A stretch of DNA of 64,000 bases from Haematobia irritans (taxonomy: Eukaryota; Arthropoda; Insecta; Diptera; Muscidae), in NCBI RefSeq assembly GCF_050003625.1, contig NC_134399.1, positions 222,450,975 through 222,514,974 on the forward strand, in the 5' to 3' direction. This document shows positions 47,394 through 59,286 of the stretch, piece by piece. Each line of letters starts with the position of its first letter. Position 1 is the first letter of the stretch. Below the pieces are notes generated by a model. It was not told the origin of the DNA. It saw nothing but the letters and a program-made list of their open reading frames with translations, and ran no database searches. The position numbers and the translations under genes are program-made.

Positions 47394-49281
47394 TATACCC
47401 ACCACCATAGAATGGTGACGGGGGTATAATAAGTTTGTCATTCCGTTTGTAACGCATCGAAATATCGATTTCCGACTATATAAAGTATATATATTCTTGA
47501 TCAGGGAGAAATTCTAAGACGATATAACGATGTCCGTCTGTCCGTCTGTCTGTCTGTCTGTCTGTTGTAATCACGCTACAGTCTTCAATAATGAAGCAAT
47601 CGTGCTGAAATTTTGCACAAACTCGTCTTTTGTCTGCAGGCAGGTCAAGTTCGAAGATGGGCTGTATCGGTCCAGGTTTTGATATAGTCCCCATATAAAC
47701 CGACCTCCCGATTTGGGGTCTTGGGCTTATAGAAACCGTAGTTTTTATCCAATTTGCCTGAAATTTGAAATCTGGAGGTATTTTGTGACCTTAAAGAGGT
47801 GTGCCAAAAATGGTGAGTATCGGTCCACGTTTTGGCATAGCCCCCATATAGACCGATCTCCCGATTTTACTTCTTGGGCTTATAGAAACCGCAGTTTTTA
47901 TTCAATTTACCTGAAATTGGAAATCTAGAGGTATTGTCGGACTACAAATACGTGTGCCGAAAATTGTGAGTATTGGTCCATATTTTGGTATAGCCCCCAT
48001 ATAGACCCATCTCCCGATTTTACTTCTTTGGCTTATAGAAATCGCAGTTTTTATTCAATTTACCGGAAATTGGAAATCTAGAGGTATTGTAGGACCACAA
48101 ATACGTGTGCCAAAAATTGTGAGTATCGGTCCATATTTTGGTATAGCCCCCATATAGACCGATCTCCCGATTTTACTTCTTGGGCTTATAGAAACCGCAG
48201 TTTTTATTCAATTTACCTGAAAATGGAAATCTAGAGGTATTGTAGGACCACAAATACGTGTGCCAAAAATTGTGAGTATCGGTCCATATTTTGGTATAGC
48301 CCCCATAAAAACCCATCTCACGATTTTACTTCTTTGGCTTATAGAAATCGCAGTTTTTATTCAATTTACCGGAAATTGGAAATCTAGAGGTATTGTAGGA
48401 CCACAAATACGTGTGCCAAAAATTGTGAGTATCGGTCCATGTTTTGGTATGTTCCCCATATAAAACGACCTCCCGATTTGGGGTCTTGGGCTTATAGAAA
48501 CCTTATTTTTTATCCAATTTGTCTGAAATTGGAAATCTAGAGGTATTTTAGGACCATAAAGAAGTGTGCCGAAAATGGTGAGGATCGGTCCATATTTTGG
48601 TATAGCCCCCATATAGACCGATTTCCCGATTTTACTTCTTGGGCTTCTAGAATCCGAAGTTTTTATCCTATTTGCCTGAAATTGGAAATCTAGAGGTATT
48701 TTCGGGTCATAAAGAGGTGTGCCGAAAACGTTGAGCATCGGTCCATATTTCAGTATAGCCCCCATAAGAACGATCTCCCGATTTAACTCCTTGGGTTTCT
48801 AGAAACCGTAGTTTTTATCTGATTTTGCCTGAAATTGTAAATATTCTGGTATTTTAGGCTCACAAAAACGTGTATCGGATTAGGTTTTTATAGGTCCATT
48901 TGGTAATGCCTCCATATAGACCGACTTCACTTCTTGAGGGTGTAGAAGTCGCACTGATCATGAAAATTGCTTGAAACTCAATGTAAAATTTCCAGATTTT
49001 AGTTCTACAGATTTAAGATTTCAAATCAAGACGTTATTTTATAATTTTCTTGCACACTTACAAGAGATGTTAATGATTCCTCTAAAACTCAAACAAAAAT
49101 GGTTCTTATAAATCCAGAATCTGATATAGTCCTCATGGATGAAATCTTTAAATTTATCTTCGGGAAGTGTCCTCAAGTCCTCAAGCCCTCCTGAAATTTC
49201 AAAGGAAACCCTAATATTTGGTTCATGGTGGTGGGTATTTAAGATTCGGCCCGGCCGAACTTACTGCTGTATATACTTGTT
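47394..49281 (-). mobile_element. mini-me/DINE-1-like element, copy 2 (minus orientation)
   Basis: In plus orientation it starts TATACCCACCACCATAGAATGG, has the (GTCT)5 tract near 47550, about eight 153-bp repeats, and ends GGCCGAACTTACTGCTG..ACTTGTT. Open frames on both strands (for example 48361-48765 minus) arise because the 153-bp unit preserves frame. It is almost identical to copy 3 at 54810-56704 but has different flanks. Confidence 0.75.
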
Positions 49282-49299
49282 TGTATTTAAATAGCTTCC

Positions 49300-50670
49300 A
49301 CTCAAATTTTTGTTTCTATTGAAAATTTTGTCAAAATTGTATTTCTATAGAAAATTTTGTCAAATGTTTGTTGCGATAGAAAATTTTGTCAAAATTGTAT
49401 TTCTATTGAAAATTTTGTCAAATGTTTGTTGCGATAGAAAATTTTGTCAAAATTTCATTTCTATAGAAAATTTTGTCAAAATTTTATTACTATAGAAAAT
49501 TTTGTCAAAATTTTATTACTATAGAAAATTTTGTCAAAATTTTATTACTATAGACAATGTTGTAAAAATGTTATTTTATAGAAAATTTTCCAAAATTATA
49601 GATATAGACAAAATTTGCCAACATTTTATTTCTATAGGAAATTTTGTCAAAATTTTACTTCTATAGAAAATTTTGTCAAAATTGTATTTCTATAGAAATT
49701 TTTTTTGTCAAAGTTTTATTTCTATAGAAAATTTTGTCAAAATTGTATTTCTATAGAAAATTTTGTCAAAATTGTATTTCTATAGAAAATTTTGTCAAAA
49801 TTGTATTTCTATTGAAAATTTTGTCAAATGTTTGTTGCTATAGAAAATTTTGTCAAAATTTTATTTCTATAGAAAATTTTTGTTTCTATAGAAAATTTTG
49901 TCAAAGTTTTGTTTCTATAGAAAATTTTGTCAAAATTTTATTACTATACAAAATTTTGTCAAAATTTTATTACTATAGAAAATGTTGTAAAAATGTTATT
50001 TTATAGAAAATTTTCCAAAATTATAGATATAGACAAAATTTGCCAACATTTTATTTCTATAGGAAATTTTGTCAAAATTTTACTTCTATAGAAAATTTTG
50101 TCAAAATTGTATTTCTATAGAAATTTTTTTTTGTCAAAATTTTATTTCTATAGAAAATTTTGTCGAAATTTTATTTCTATAGAAAATTTTGTCAAAATTG
50201 TATTTCTATTGAAAATTTTGTCAAATGTTTGTTGCTATAGAAAATTTTGTCAAAATTTTATTTCTATAGAAAATTTTGTCAAAATTTCATTTCTATAGTA
50301 TATTTTGTCAAAGTTTTCTTTCTATAGAAAATTTTGTCAAAATTTTATTACTATACAAAATTTTGTCAAAATTTTATTACTATAGAAAATGTTGTAAAAA
50401 TGTTATTTTATAGAAAATTTTCCAAAATGATAGATATAGACAAAATTTGCCAACATTTTATTTCTATAGGAAATTTTGTCAAAATTTTACTTCTATAGAA
50501 AATTTTGTCAAAATTGTATTTCTATAGATTTTTTTTTTGTCAAAATTTTATTTCTATAGAAAATTTTGTCAAAATTTTACTTCTATAGAAAATTTTGTCA
50601 AAATTTTATTTCTATAGAAAATTTTGTCAACATTTTATTTCTGCAGAAAATTTTGTCAGATTTTTACTTC
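49300..50670. repeat. 29-bp minisatellite array with 407-425-bp higher-order repeat
   Basis: The same dyad monomer occurs here with variants TTACTATAG and GTTTGTTGCTATAG. A marker block with GATATAGACAAAATTTGCC recurs at 49601, 50026 and 50433 (spacings 425 and 407 bp, about 14 monomers). Confidence 0.92.
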
Positions 50671-50672
50671 TA

Positions 50673-51525
50673 CATAGAAGAAACTCACCAAAATATTTCC
50701 AATTAAAAAGTTGATTGAAGTTGAAAAAATTGTCAATTAATAAATTAATTGATACAACTAACTTTTTAATCAAAATAGAAACATTTACTTAATTAAATCA
50801 ATTATTTAAAATTTTACAATGTTTGATTAAAAAATTAATTGATACAATTAACTTTTGAATCAAACTCGGAAGACTAATTCAATAAAAAAGTGATGGAAAC
50901 TTTTTTTAATTTTTAACTAAAAATTTATTTCAAAAATCAATTTTTTTAAGCAAACTAAAACACTAAGCCAGTTAAGCAAGTAATTGAAAATAGTTACGTT
51001 TTAATGAAAAAAAATAATTTAGTGTGCAATCAACATCAATTAAAGTTTTAATTGAATCAATTAAAAAATTAATTGAAATTTGCTTTCTGTTTATGCCAGA
51101 AATCATAAACTAAAATTGCCATCATTTCATTTTGTTTTATGGTTTAAACATCCTATGAAATCCTAGATTTCTCAAATAAAGTCTAAATAATTCCCAACTA
51201 CTAATTAAAATTTAAATCAATGCTCTAAAAAATGATAGCCACCTTTTCTTAAGGAAAGCTTTTGACGTTCAAGATTTTGGGTTTATGATTAAATAAACTC
51301 TTTTGGAGAAACAAAGTCAAACGTTTCTTTGTTGTTGGCTCTCAGAGCAATTTCATTTCGACTCCAATCCTACGCTCTCGTTTTATCTAATCACTTTCAT
51401 TGCATTAATTTTTTTAATGTCCAATTAAAACTGTGATTGATACCATAATTTTCGTGATTAAAGACATTTCAATTAAAAAATTAATTGGATCAATTAATTT
51501 CGTGATTGAATCAGATTTTTTTGTG
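50673..51525. mobile_element. 853-bp TA-flanked ATTGATTCAATTAA-rich element
   Basis: It is flanked by TA at 50671-50672 and 51526-51527; removing it with one TA gives a normal monomer junction (TTCTACAGAAAATTTTG). The right end is ATTGAATCAGATTTTTTTGTG, alike in type to that of 6499-8590. Non-coding. Confidence 0.75.
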
Positions 51526-51527
51526 TA

Positions 51528-51905
51528 CAGAAAATTTTGTCAAAATTTTATTTCTATAGAAAATTTTGTCAAAATTTAATTTCTATAGAAAATTTTGTCA
51601 ACATTATATTTATATAGAAAATTTGGTAAAAATTTTATTTATATTGAAAATTTTGCCAAAATTTTATTTCTATAGAAAATTTTGTCAAAATTTAATTTCT
51701 ATAGAAAATTTTGTCAAAATTTTATTTCTAAAGAAAATTTTGCCAAAAATTTTATTTCGGTAGAAAATTTTGTCTCAATTTTATTTCTATAAAAAATTTT
51801 GTAAAAATTATATATCTATAAAAAACTTTGCCAAATTTTTATTTCTCTAGAAAATTTTGTCAAAAATTTATTTCTCTAGAAAATTTTCTCAAAATTTTAT
51901 TCCTA
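51528..51905. repeat. 29-bp array segment between two insertions
   Basis: It continues the monomers of 49300-50670 after the 50673-51525 insertion and is itself interrupted at 51905 by the next element. About 13 monomers. Confidence 0.9.
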
Positions 51906-52564
51906 CCCGTGTAAAAATTGAGAGATCTAATCATGTCTAATAATATCAAAGTATATATAATTATATCTGCACAGATATGGTCTTAGATATAAATAGATCT
52001 ACGGAGATATGTTATGTATAGTGTTATATATGATTAGATCTGATTCAAGATCTCATTATATATGTTGTTATATCTATTTATATCAGTCATATCTGGTAAG
52101 AGCTAATTATATATCTTCATATATGACATCATATCTAATTATATATACTATATATAGCTCCATATCTAATATATATATCGCATTAAATCATGAACCAGTT
52201 GTGTAACACGGATAAAAAAATATTTGTATATGTTTGTGTGTAAAAATAATGTGTTTGTTACGAGAATACTAACGTGATATACTTGGTTACAAGCACGTAT
52301 GTATGGTCGCACATCAAAACATGTGGTGAACATAACCAAACAATCTTTATATGTTGTGACAGTTTCAAGAAACCCTTTTAAATATCATTTTGAAGTGTCT
52401 TCATAAAATGCTTAACTTTCAGACACAACCGTCTTTTTTGTTTTCAAAAATGTCACCCCATAACTATCACCATTAGCAACGCCTGTTGTTATTAAATTTG
52501 AAAAAAATATATATCAAATATTTAATAATGCGAGTTTCATATTTTTATTTCATATAAAAATCGA

Positions 52565-53098
52565 ATGTCTTCTCATTTTTCGAGGAAGATAAAGGAGTAT
52601 GAGAAGCTGTGATAAGGTAAGTTTATTATTTTTTTCCTATTTTTATATATTGAATATTTTCTCTGTTTTAGGAGGATGAATTTATGGTAGTCCAGGAAAA
52701 GATTAAAAGAAGACAGCGGAAGACAACGTAAAGATTTGTGACCAGGCCATATCCGAAGTTGCGATAGAAGGAAGTATTTTCCAATATCAAAAAGAATACA
52801 AATTTGGAGATGATTTGCATTGTGAACCCGATACATTCCCGTGCAATTAGTTACAGTATGGCATTTGGAGCTTCGCACAAACCATTCAATACAGCGCTGG
52901 TTTAAATTATTGGGTACGAGAAGCAAATTTTGGTAAGTATATGTATTATTTGCAAATATATCTTTAAATACTGATAATTCTTCTGTATATTTTATATTTT
53001 TCAGAGTTTTCATTCCGAGTAGCCAAATAAAGGAATTGCGAGACTCATTTAAAGAACTGTTTGCAGAGAGCAATGTACTAACGCCTTGGGAAATTTAA
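52565..53098 (+). pseudogene. Gene-like segment with two introns inside the outer element
   Basis: ATG at 52565 begins MSSHFSRKIKEYEKL followed by a stop just before donor GTAAGT (52617). An acceptor TTTTAG precedes 52672, where EDEFMVVQEKIKRRQ begins. Another donor GTAAGT is at 52933 and an acceptor TTTTTCAG ends at 53004; the last part reads VFIPSSQIKELRDSFKELFA and ends TPWEI before TAA. Stops and frame breaks occur between. I do not recognise the family. It looks like a decayed element-borne or captured gene. Confidence 0.4.
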
Positions 53099-53176
53099 AT
53101 GCCAGAACCCTTGGTGGCTATGTATATATTTTGTTTTTGTTGTTTTTTAATTCTTAGGCTTTTATACCTAGACATA

Positions 53177-54727
53177 CCCGTGTAAAAATTGGGGGATCTG
53201 ATTTGATATGGTTAGATCTGAGCCAAGATATGGTCAGATCTGAGCAGATCCGAAAAATGGTTATATCTGGTCAGATCTAAATACTATGAAATTGGATCTG
53301 ATCAGATCTCAAAAATGAGACACATCTAATCAGATCTAATTTGATATAATTGTATATTATTTGATACAATTGTATCTTTCGAGATCTTTCAACACATAAA
53401 AGCCCATAATTTGTATATAAAATGAGATCAATTGTTTTATTTAATAATACAGACAAAAAGTATGTGCATAATAAATATGTTTAATTTAAATTGATCCATC
53501 AAACCTATTTAAGAGTATTGACAGTTGAGTTAGAGTGTTGTCCAGGGTTTTTTTCGTTTGTTTCTTCTGCTTTGGACTTAGACACGCGACTAAAGTATTA
53601 CAGCGTTAAGGCAATCTGCAATGAAATTAAGTAAAAAAAAAAACAATTATTAAACAAATATAGGAATAAACAAATATGGGAATATATTGAACTATGTAAG
53701 CAAGTATTAGTATTGTTTTGGATCATCCTTCTTTAAGTTGCAATAAAAATTGCCATATAATTTTATGTTGCTTTTAATACTCACATTTAAAGTGTATTCG
53801 GGATTAGGTTAGGTATAGCGATAGGCTGTTATTTTAGGCTCATACATACTATTCAGACCATCATGACATCACAGTGATCAACATCTCACTTATCACTGAC
53901 TGCTGCTCGATTCAATAATTAGCTCAATAACATGGGACCTCCTTGCTATAATCGAGTCCTATCGGCATTTCACGTTGCGCTGAAACAACTTAGAGAATCT
54001 TTGAAGCAGAAATGTCACCAACATTACTGCGAGGAGATAATCCACCGCCGAAATAATTTTTGGTGTTGGTCGGAACTGGGATTGAACCCGTGACCTTTTG
54101 AATGCAAGGCGGGCATGTTAACCAGTACACCACTGAGGTTTCCTTTTTTTCCAAATCTAGAAAATAGTAAAACAATATGAAAATGACTTCTAAGGAAATA
54201 ACATATACAATCTACTTACCTACATAATCTCCGCAATAAAGGAAACGATATACACTTTATCAAAGGAACACATTTAAAACAATTATATTAAATTTCTTAA
54301 TTTTCTCAGCTAGTCCGGCGTTAAATTTGTTTAGAAGTGATGTCCCTGACGGCGTTGACATTTGACATAATGGCATTGACGTTAGACGTGTATTTCAAAA
54401 ATCTTTTTAACTTGTTCATGATTTTTTTATTATATTTTGGACCGTATTTAACCCCATATATAGTCAGATATGATGTTATATCTACCATATCTTATTAGAT
54501 ATAGTGCTATATATGGTCCTATCCAAGCATATATTATTAGATATGCCAGATATAATTAGATATTATACTATATATGATGAGATCTGCAATTATATCTAAC
54601 CAGATCTAGCACCATATATAGCATATCTGTGCATATCTAATTATGTCTGAACCAATATCTGAACAGATCCAATTAGACCCAATTTGATATTATTAGATAG
54701 GATTGGATCCTCCAATTTTTACACGGG
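53177..54727. mobile_element. Inner CCCGTGTAAAAATT element (1551 bp)
   Basis: It has left CCCGTGTAAAAATTGGGGG and right CAATTTTTACACGGG ends with TA at 53175-53176 and 54728-54729. The subterminal regions are rich in AGATCTGA/TCAGATCT. It inserted into a relative of itself and itself contains a SINE. Confidence 0.85.
53803..54140 (-). mobile_element. tRNA-derived SINE, nearly full length
   Basis: Read on the minus strand it has a pol III A box TGGTGTACTGG and B box GGGTTCAATCC in a tRNA-like head, a body with AATGTTGGTGACATTTCTGC, and a tail ending CTATACCTAACCTAATCC. The tail occurs again at 37565-37605, 41133-41208 and 60644-60723. It has no coding capacity and would depend on LINE enzymes. 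Confidence 0.8.
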
Positions 54728-54809
54728 TATATATAATGTACATATGTTTGATCCAACTTATAATATTAAATACTATTTTCACTATAAAACCATAAAATAA
54801 ATCTTTTTT

Positions 54810-56704
54810 ATACCCACCACCATAGAATGGTGACGGGGGTATAATAAGTTTGTCATTCCGTTTGTAACGCATCGAAATATCGATTTCCGACTATATAAAG
54901 TATATATATTCTTGATCAGGGAGAAATTCTAAGACGATATAACGATGTCCGTCTGTCCGTCTGTCTGTCTGTCTGTCTGTCTGTCTGTTGTAATCACGCT
55001 ACAGTCTTCAATAATGAAGCAATCGTGCTGAAATTTTGCACAAACTCGTCTTTTGTCTGCAGGCAGGTCAAGTTCGAAGATGGGCTGTATCGGTCCAGGT
55101 TTTGATATAGTCCCCATATAAACCGACCTCCCGATTTGGGGTCTTGGGCTTATAGAAACCGTAGTTTTTATCCAATTTGCCTGAAATTTGAAATCTGGAG
55201 GTATTTTGTGACCTTAAAGAGGTGTGCCAAAAATGGTGAGTATCGGTCCACGTTTTGGCATAGCCCCCATATAGACCGATCTCCCGATTTTACTTCTTGG
55301 GCTTATAGAAACCGCAGTTTTTATTCAATTTACCTGAAATTGGAAATCTAGAGGTATTGTCGGACTACAAATACGTGTGCCGAAAATTGTGAGTATTGGT
55401 CCATATTTTGGTATAGCCCCCATATAGACCCATCTCCCGATTTTACTTCTTTGGCTTATAGAAATCGCAGTTTTTATTCAATTTACCGGAAATTGGAAAT
55501 CTAGAGGTATTGTAGGACCACAAATACGTGTGCCAAAAATTGTGAGTATCGGTCCATATTTTGGTATAGCCCCCATATAGACCGATCTCCCGATTTTACT
55601 TCTTGGGCTTATAGAAACCGCAGTTTTTATTCAATTTACCTGAAAATGGAAATCTAGAGGTATTGTAGGACCACAAATACGTGTGCCAAAAATTGTGAGT
55701 ATCGGTCCATATTTTGGTATAGCCCCCATAAAAACCCATCTCACGATTTTACTTCTTTGGCTTATAGAAATCGCAGTTTTTATTCAATTTACCGGAAATT
55801 GGAAATCTAGAGGTATTGTAGGACCACAAATACGTGTGCCAAAAATTGTGAGTATCGGTCCATGTTTTGGTATGTTCCCCATATAAAACGACCTCCCGAT
55901 TTGGGGTCTTGGGCTTATAGAAACCTTATTTTTTATCCAATTTGTCTGAAATTGGAAATCTAGAGGTATTTTAGGACCATAAAGAAGTGTGCCGAAAATG
56001 GTGAGGATCGGTCCATATTTTGGTATAGCCCCCATATAGACCGATTTCCCGATTTTACTTCTTGGGCTTCTAGAATCCGAAGTTTTTATCCTATTTGCCT
56101 GAAATTGGAAATCTAGAGGTATTTTCGGGTCATAAAGAGGTGTGCCGAAAACGTTGAGCATCGGTCCATATTTCAGTATAGCCCCCATAAGAACGATCTC
56201 CCGATTTAACTCCTTGGGTTTCTAGAAACCGTAGTTTTTATCTGATTTTGCCTGAAATTGTAAATATTCTGGTATTTTAGGCTCACAAAAACGTGTATCG
56301 GATTAGGTTTTTATAGGTCCATTTGGTAATGCCTCCATATAGACCGACTTCACTTCTTGAGGGTGTAGAAGTCGCACTGATCATGAAAATTGCTTGAAAC
56401 TCAATGTAAAATTTCCAGATTTTAGTTCTACAGATTTAAGATTTCAAATCAAGACGTTATTTTATAATTTTCTTGCACACTTACAAGAGATGTTAATGAT
56501 TCCTCTAAAACTCAAACAAAAATGGTTCTTATAAATCCAGAATCTGATATAGTCCTCATGGATGAAATCTTTAAATTTATCTTCGGGAAGTGTCCTCAAG
56601 TCCTCAAGCCCTCCTGAAATTTCAAAGGAAACCCTAATATTTGGTTCATGGTGGTGGGTATTTAAGATTCGGCCCGGCCGAACTTACTGCTGTATATACT
56701 TGTT
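54810..56704 (-). mobile_element. mini-me/DINE-1-like element, copy 3 (minus orientation)
   Basis: It corresponds base for base, as far as I can compare, to 47394-49281, with equal translated frames such as 55784-56188 minus. The exception is a tract of (GTCT)7 here versus (GTCT)5 there, near 54960-54990, adding 8 bp. Flanking DNA differs, so it is an independent insertion and not part of a segmental duplication. Confidence 0.8.
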
Positions 56705-57117
56705 ATTAATTACTGTAATTTCACTAATTTTGGAAATTTGTAGATAAAATTATATATAATTAGATATATTAACATCTAATTATATCAAATTAGATATAAT
56801 TAGATGTGGGCCAAATTTGAGATCTGATCAGATCTAATTCCTTTAGAATTAGATCTGATCAGATATTACCATTTTTCGGATCTGTCCAGATCTGTCTACA
56901 TATACTATCATATCTAATCAGATATGGCAGGAGATCTAATAATATCTGGCCAGATCCACCAATTTTTACACGGGTATAGAAATTTTTGAAGTACATTAGT
57001 TGAATAGGAATAGTTTGCAAAATCTACCAAAACATCAAGAATTCTGCCAATCTACCAAACAGTAAAAAATATGACATTTTTGGTAGATTTCACATAGCAG
57101 TGAAACCACAAAGAGAA

Positions 57118-57330
57118 GCGTTTTCGATTCGCAAAAACTTGTTGTCTTGGTGTTACCCTACTTTTTCCTTCATTGTATTTTCGTCCAAATGGTAGTGTTA
57201 TTCTAAAGTTATTGTTAGTTCATAACTTTCCATAGATTCGGATCCTGTATCCAAAATCTATGAGAGAGACTTTCATATTTTGCAATCAATTTCGGGAATG
57301 TTGCACCTTTTTCCCCAATCGAAATCGCCA
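57118..57330. mobile_element. Second copy of the 210-bp GGCGTTTTCGATT MITE
   Basis: Sequence matches 37353-37562 throughout. The flanks (GTGAAACCACAAAGAGAAG on the left, AGAAATGCCACCAACATTA on the right) are again SINE-derived, but from a different part of the SINE. Confidence 0.75.
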
Positions 57331-57657
57331 TTAGAAATGCCACCAACATTATTGAGAGTTTACATAAACCTCATATAAACTGGTCTCTCGATTTAATTCT
57401 TGAGGATATAGAAGGCGTTAATTCACCGGATTTCCTTGCAGACTTAGACGAGATGTTTAAGAATCCTTTAAAATTAAAAAAATGGTTCTTATAAATCCAG
57501 AACCTGATGAAGTCTGCATTTGTAGAAACTTTAAATTTAACTTTGTATCATTTAAACCGACGTCCTTCGGCCCGGCCGAACTTAAAGCTGTGTTTCTTTA
57601 CTTTTTTTATGTTCAAAAACTTAGGTCACCCAAATATTTCATATTAGCCCAATATTT
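57331..57657 (-). mobile_element. Diverged mini-me-like end fragment
   Basis: GGTTCTTATAAATCCAGAA and GGCCCGGCCGAACTTA match the end of the copies at 47394 and 54810; the core is missing. Confidence 0.6.
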
Positions 57658-59286
57658 TTATACCCTCCACCATAGGATGGGGGTATATTAACTTTGTCAT
57701 TCCGTTTGTAACACATCGAAATATTGCTCTAATACCCCATAAAGTATATATATTCTGGGTCGTGGTGAAATTCTGAGTCGATCTGAGCATGTCCGTCCGT
57801 CCGTCTGTTGAAATCACGCTAACTTCCGAACGAAACAAACTATCGACTTGAAACTTGGCACAAGTAGTTGTTATTGATGTAGGTCGGATGGTATTGCAAA
57901 TGGGCCATATCGGTTCGTATAGCCCCCATATAAACCGATCACCAGATTTGACCTCCGGAGCCCCTTGGAAGAGCAAAATTCATCCGATTCAGTTGAAATT
58001 TGGTACGTGATGTTAGTATATGGTATCCAACAACCATTTGGAAAAGCAAAATTCATCCGATCTGGTTGAAAATTTGTACGTGGTGGTAGTATATGATATT
58101 TAACAACCATGCCATATATAGCCCCCATATAAATCGATCCCGAGATTTGGTTTTGGATCCTCTTGGAGGAGCAAGTTGAGTCGAGTCAGTTGAAATTTGG
58201 TACATTGTGCTAGTATATGGCCGTTAACAACCATGCCTAACTAGGTCCATATCGGTCTATTTTTATACGTAGCCCTCAGATAAATCGATCCCCAATCACA
58301 CAAAAATTGGTCCATATCAAGTTCATAATTGTATGTAGCCCCCATATAAGCGACTCCCATATTTCAATTCTGGCTCTCTACACTGAAAAAAAGCATGCCT
58401 GGTTCCGAAGATTTTATCTTTACTTTAACAATTTTGGTATTGATTCCGAGCCAAAGAAGTAGAGAATACAATTAAGGACATTTTTAAGACGTAATTCACT
58501 TTTAAATTTGAGTTTTGCGTACTTGCGTCTAGGAAGCAAATTTTAATTTTTCGTTTTTTCAGCTTTTTTTCTTCATATGCTATCAAAGACCTTTAAAAAC
58601 GAGTTAACGACAACTTTATTTTCCAAATTCAGACTCGACTTCCAGTAGAAATTATGCTATGTTTCAAATAAAAAACGTCGTTAAAATAAAGTGTTGAAAA
58701 CCATGTCCTGTTTTTGAACGATTTTTTGCTTTGTAGCCAAGATGCAAAAAGACAATAAATTTAAAGACAATTTCATTAATTTTAAAGAATTTTTCTGAAT
58801 TATTAAAGTCAAGTTGACCTTATTCCAAAAATTTTTTCTTTCATGTTATGATACCCATATTCAAATCAAATCACTTAATTATAAGGGCAACACGACTTGA
58901 TTGAAAAATTTATCGACTTTTGGACAAGGAAAAAATCTTTATATTAGAGAAATGCGTCTTCTATACTAGGCAAAATTTGCATTCGTATTTTAAGGACATG
59001 AAATCTTTGACCTCACGACAATATTTTTTTCAGTGTACGTACCGTGCAAAAGTCCATATCGATTCGAAATTATTTGTAGACTTATCTATACATAACTTAT
59101 TTGTCTAATGTATACCACGTATGGACAAACTCGCAATTTAGAAAACGATGTTAAGAAGTTTTAATGTACCACAACCCAAGTAATTCGATTGTGGATGACA
59201 ATCTTCCGTAGAAGTTTCTACGCAATCCATGGTGGAGGGTACATAAGATTCGGCCTGGCCGAACTTACGGCCGTATATACTTGTTT
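57658..59286 (-). mobile_element. DINE-like element, family 3 (minus orientation)
   Basis: It starts TTATACCCTCCACCATAGGATGG, has GTATATATATTCTGGGTCG and a GTCCGTCCGTCCGTCTG tract, and ends GGCCTGGCCGAACTTACGGCCGTATATACTTG. It is related in plan but not in detail to the copies at 15001, 47394 and 54810. It is split by a TA-flanked MITE. Non-coding; short minus-strand frames reflect internal repeats. Confidence 0.7.
58381..59035. mobile_element. 655-bp TA-flanked MITE, CACTGAAAAAAA ends
   Basis: Terminal inverted repeats CACTGAAAAAAAG / ATTTTTTTCAGTG lie between TA at 58379-58380 and 59036-59037. A diverged inverted copy fills the middle of the hAT MITE at 34791-35683. It interrupts the DINE-like element. 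Confidence 0.85.

Larger units (their letters stand above)
51906..56974. mobile_element. Outer CCCGTGTAAAAATT element with nested insertions
   Basis: Left end CCCGTGTAAAAATTGAGAG and right end CCAATTTTTACACGGG are flanked by TA at 51904-51905 and 56975-56976. Deleting it leaves CAAAATTTTATTCCTATAGA, the normal 29-bp array, so the insertion is proven. Subterminal AGATCTGATCAGATCTAAT-like repeats fill both ends. Inside are a same-family element (53177-54727) and a mini-me-like element (54810-56704). Its own sequence is about 1.6 kb. TA duplication suggests the Tc1/mariner/pogo group. Confidence 0.85.

Noticed and set aside
2190..50670. CRISPR-like array of regularly spaced palindromic repeats
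   Set aside because: There are no unique spacers: the monomers abut directly, and the genome is eukaryotic with introns, SINEs and LINEs.
52573..53073. 166-codon minus-strand frame as a gene
   Set aside because: It is antisense to blocks with GT/AG splice signals, runs through introns of that model and shows no domain.
53990..54175. 61-codon minus-strand frame with CPPCIQKVTGSIPVPT
   Set aside because: It is the translation of the tRNA-like head and body of a SINE (A and B boxes present), not a protein gene.
48361..56188. Two identical 134-codon minus-strand frames (48361-48765 and 55784-56188)
   Set aside because: They lie within 153-bp tandem repeats of mini-me-like elements; identity reflects recent element copies, and frame openness follows from a unit length divisible by three.
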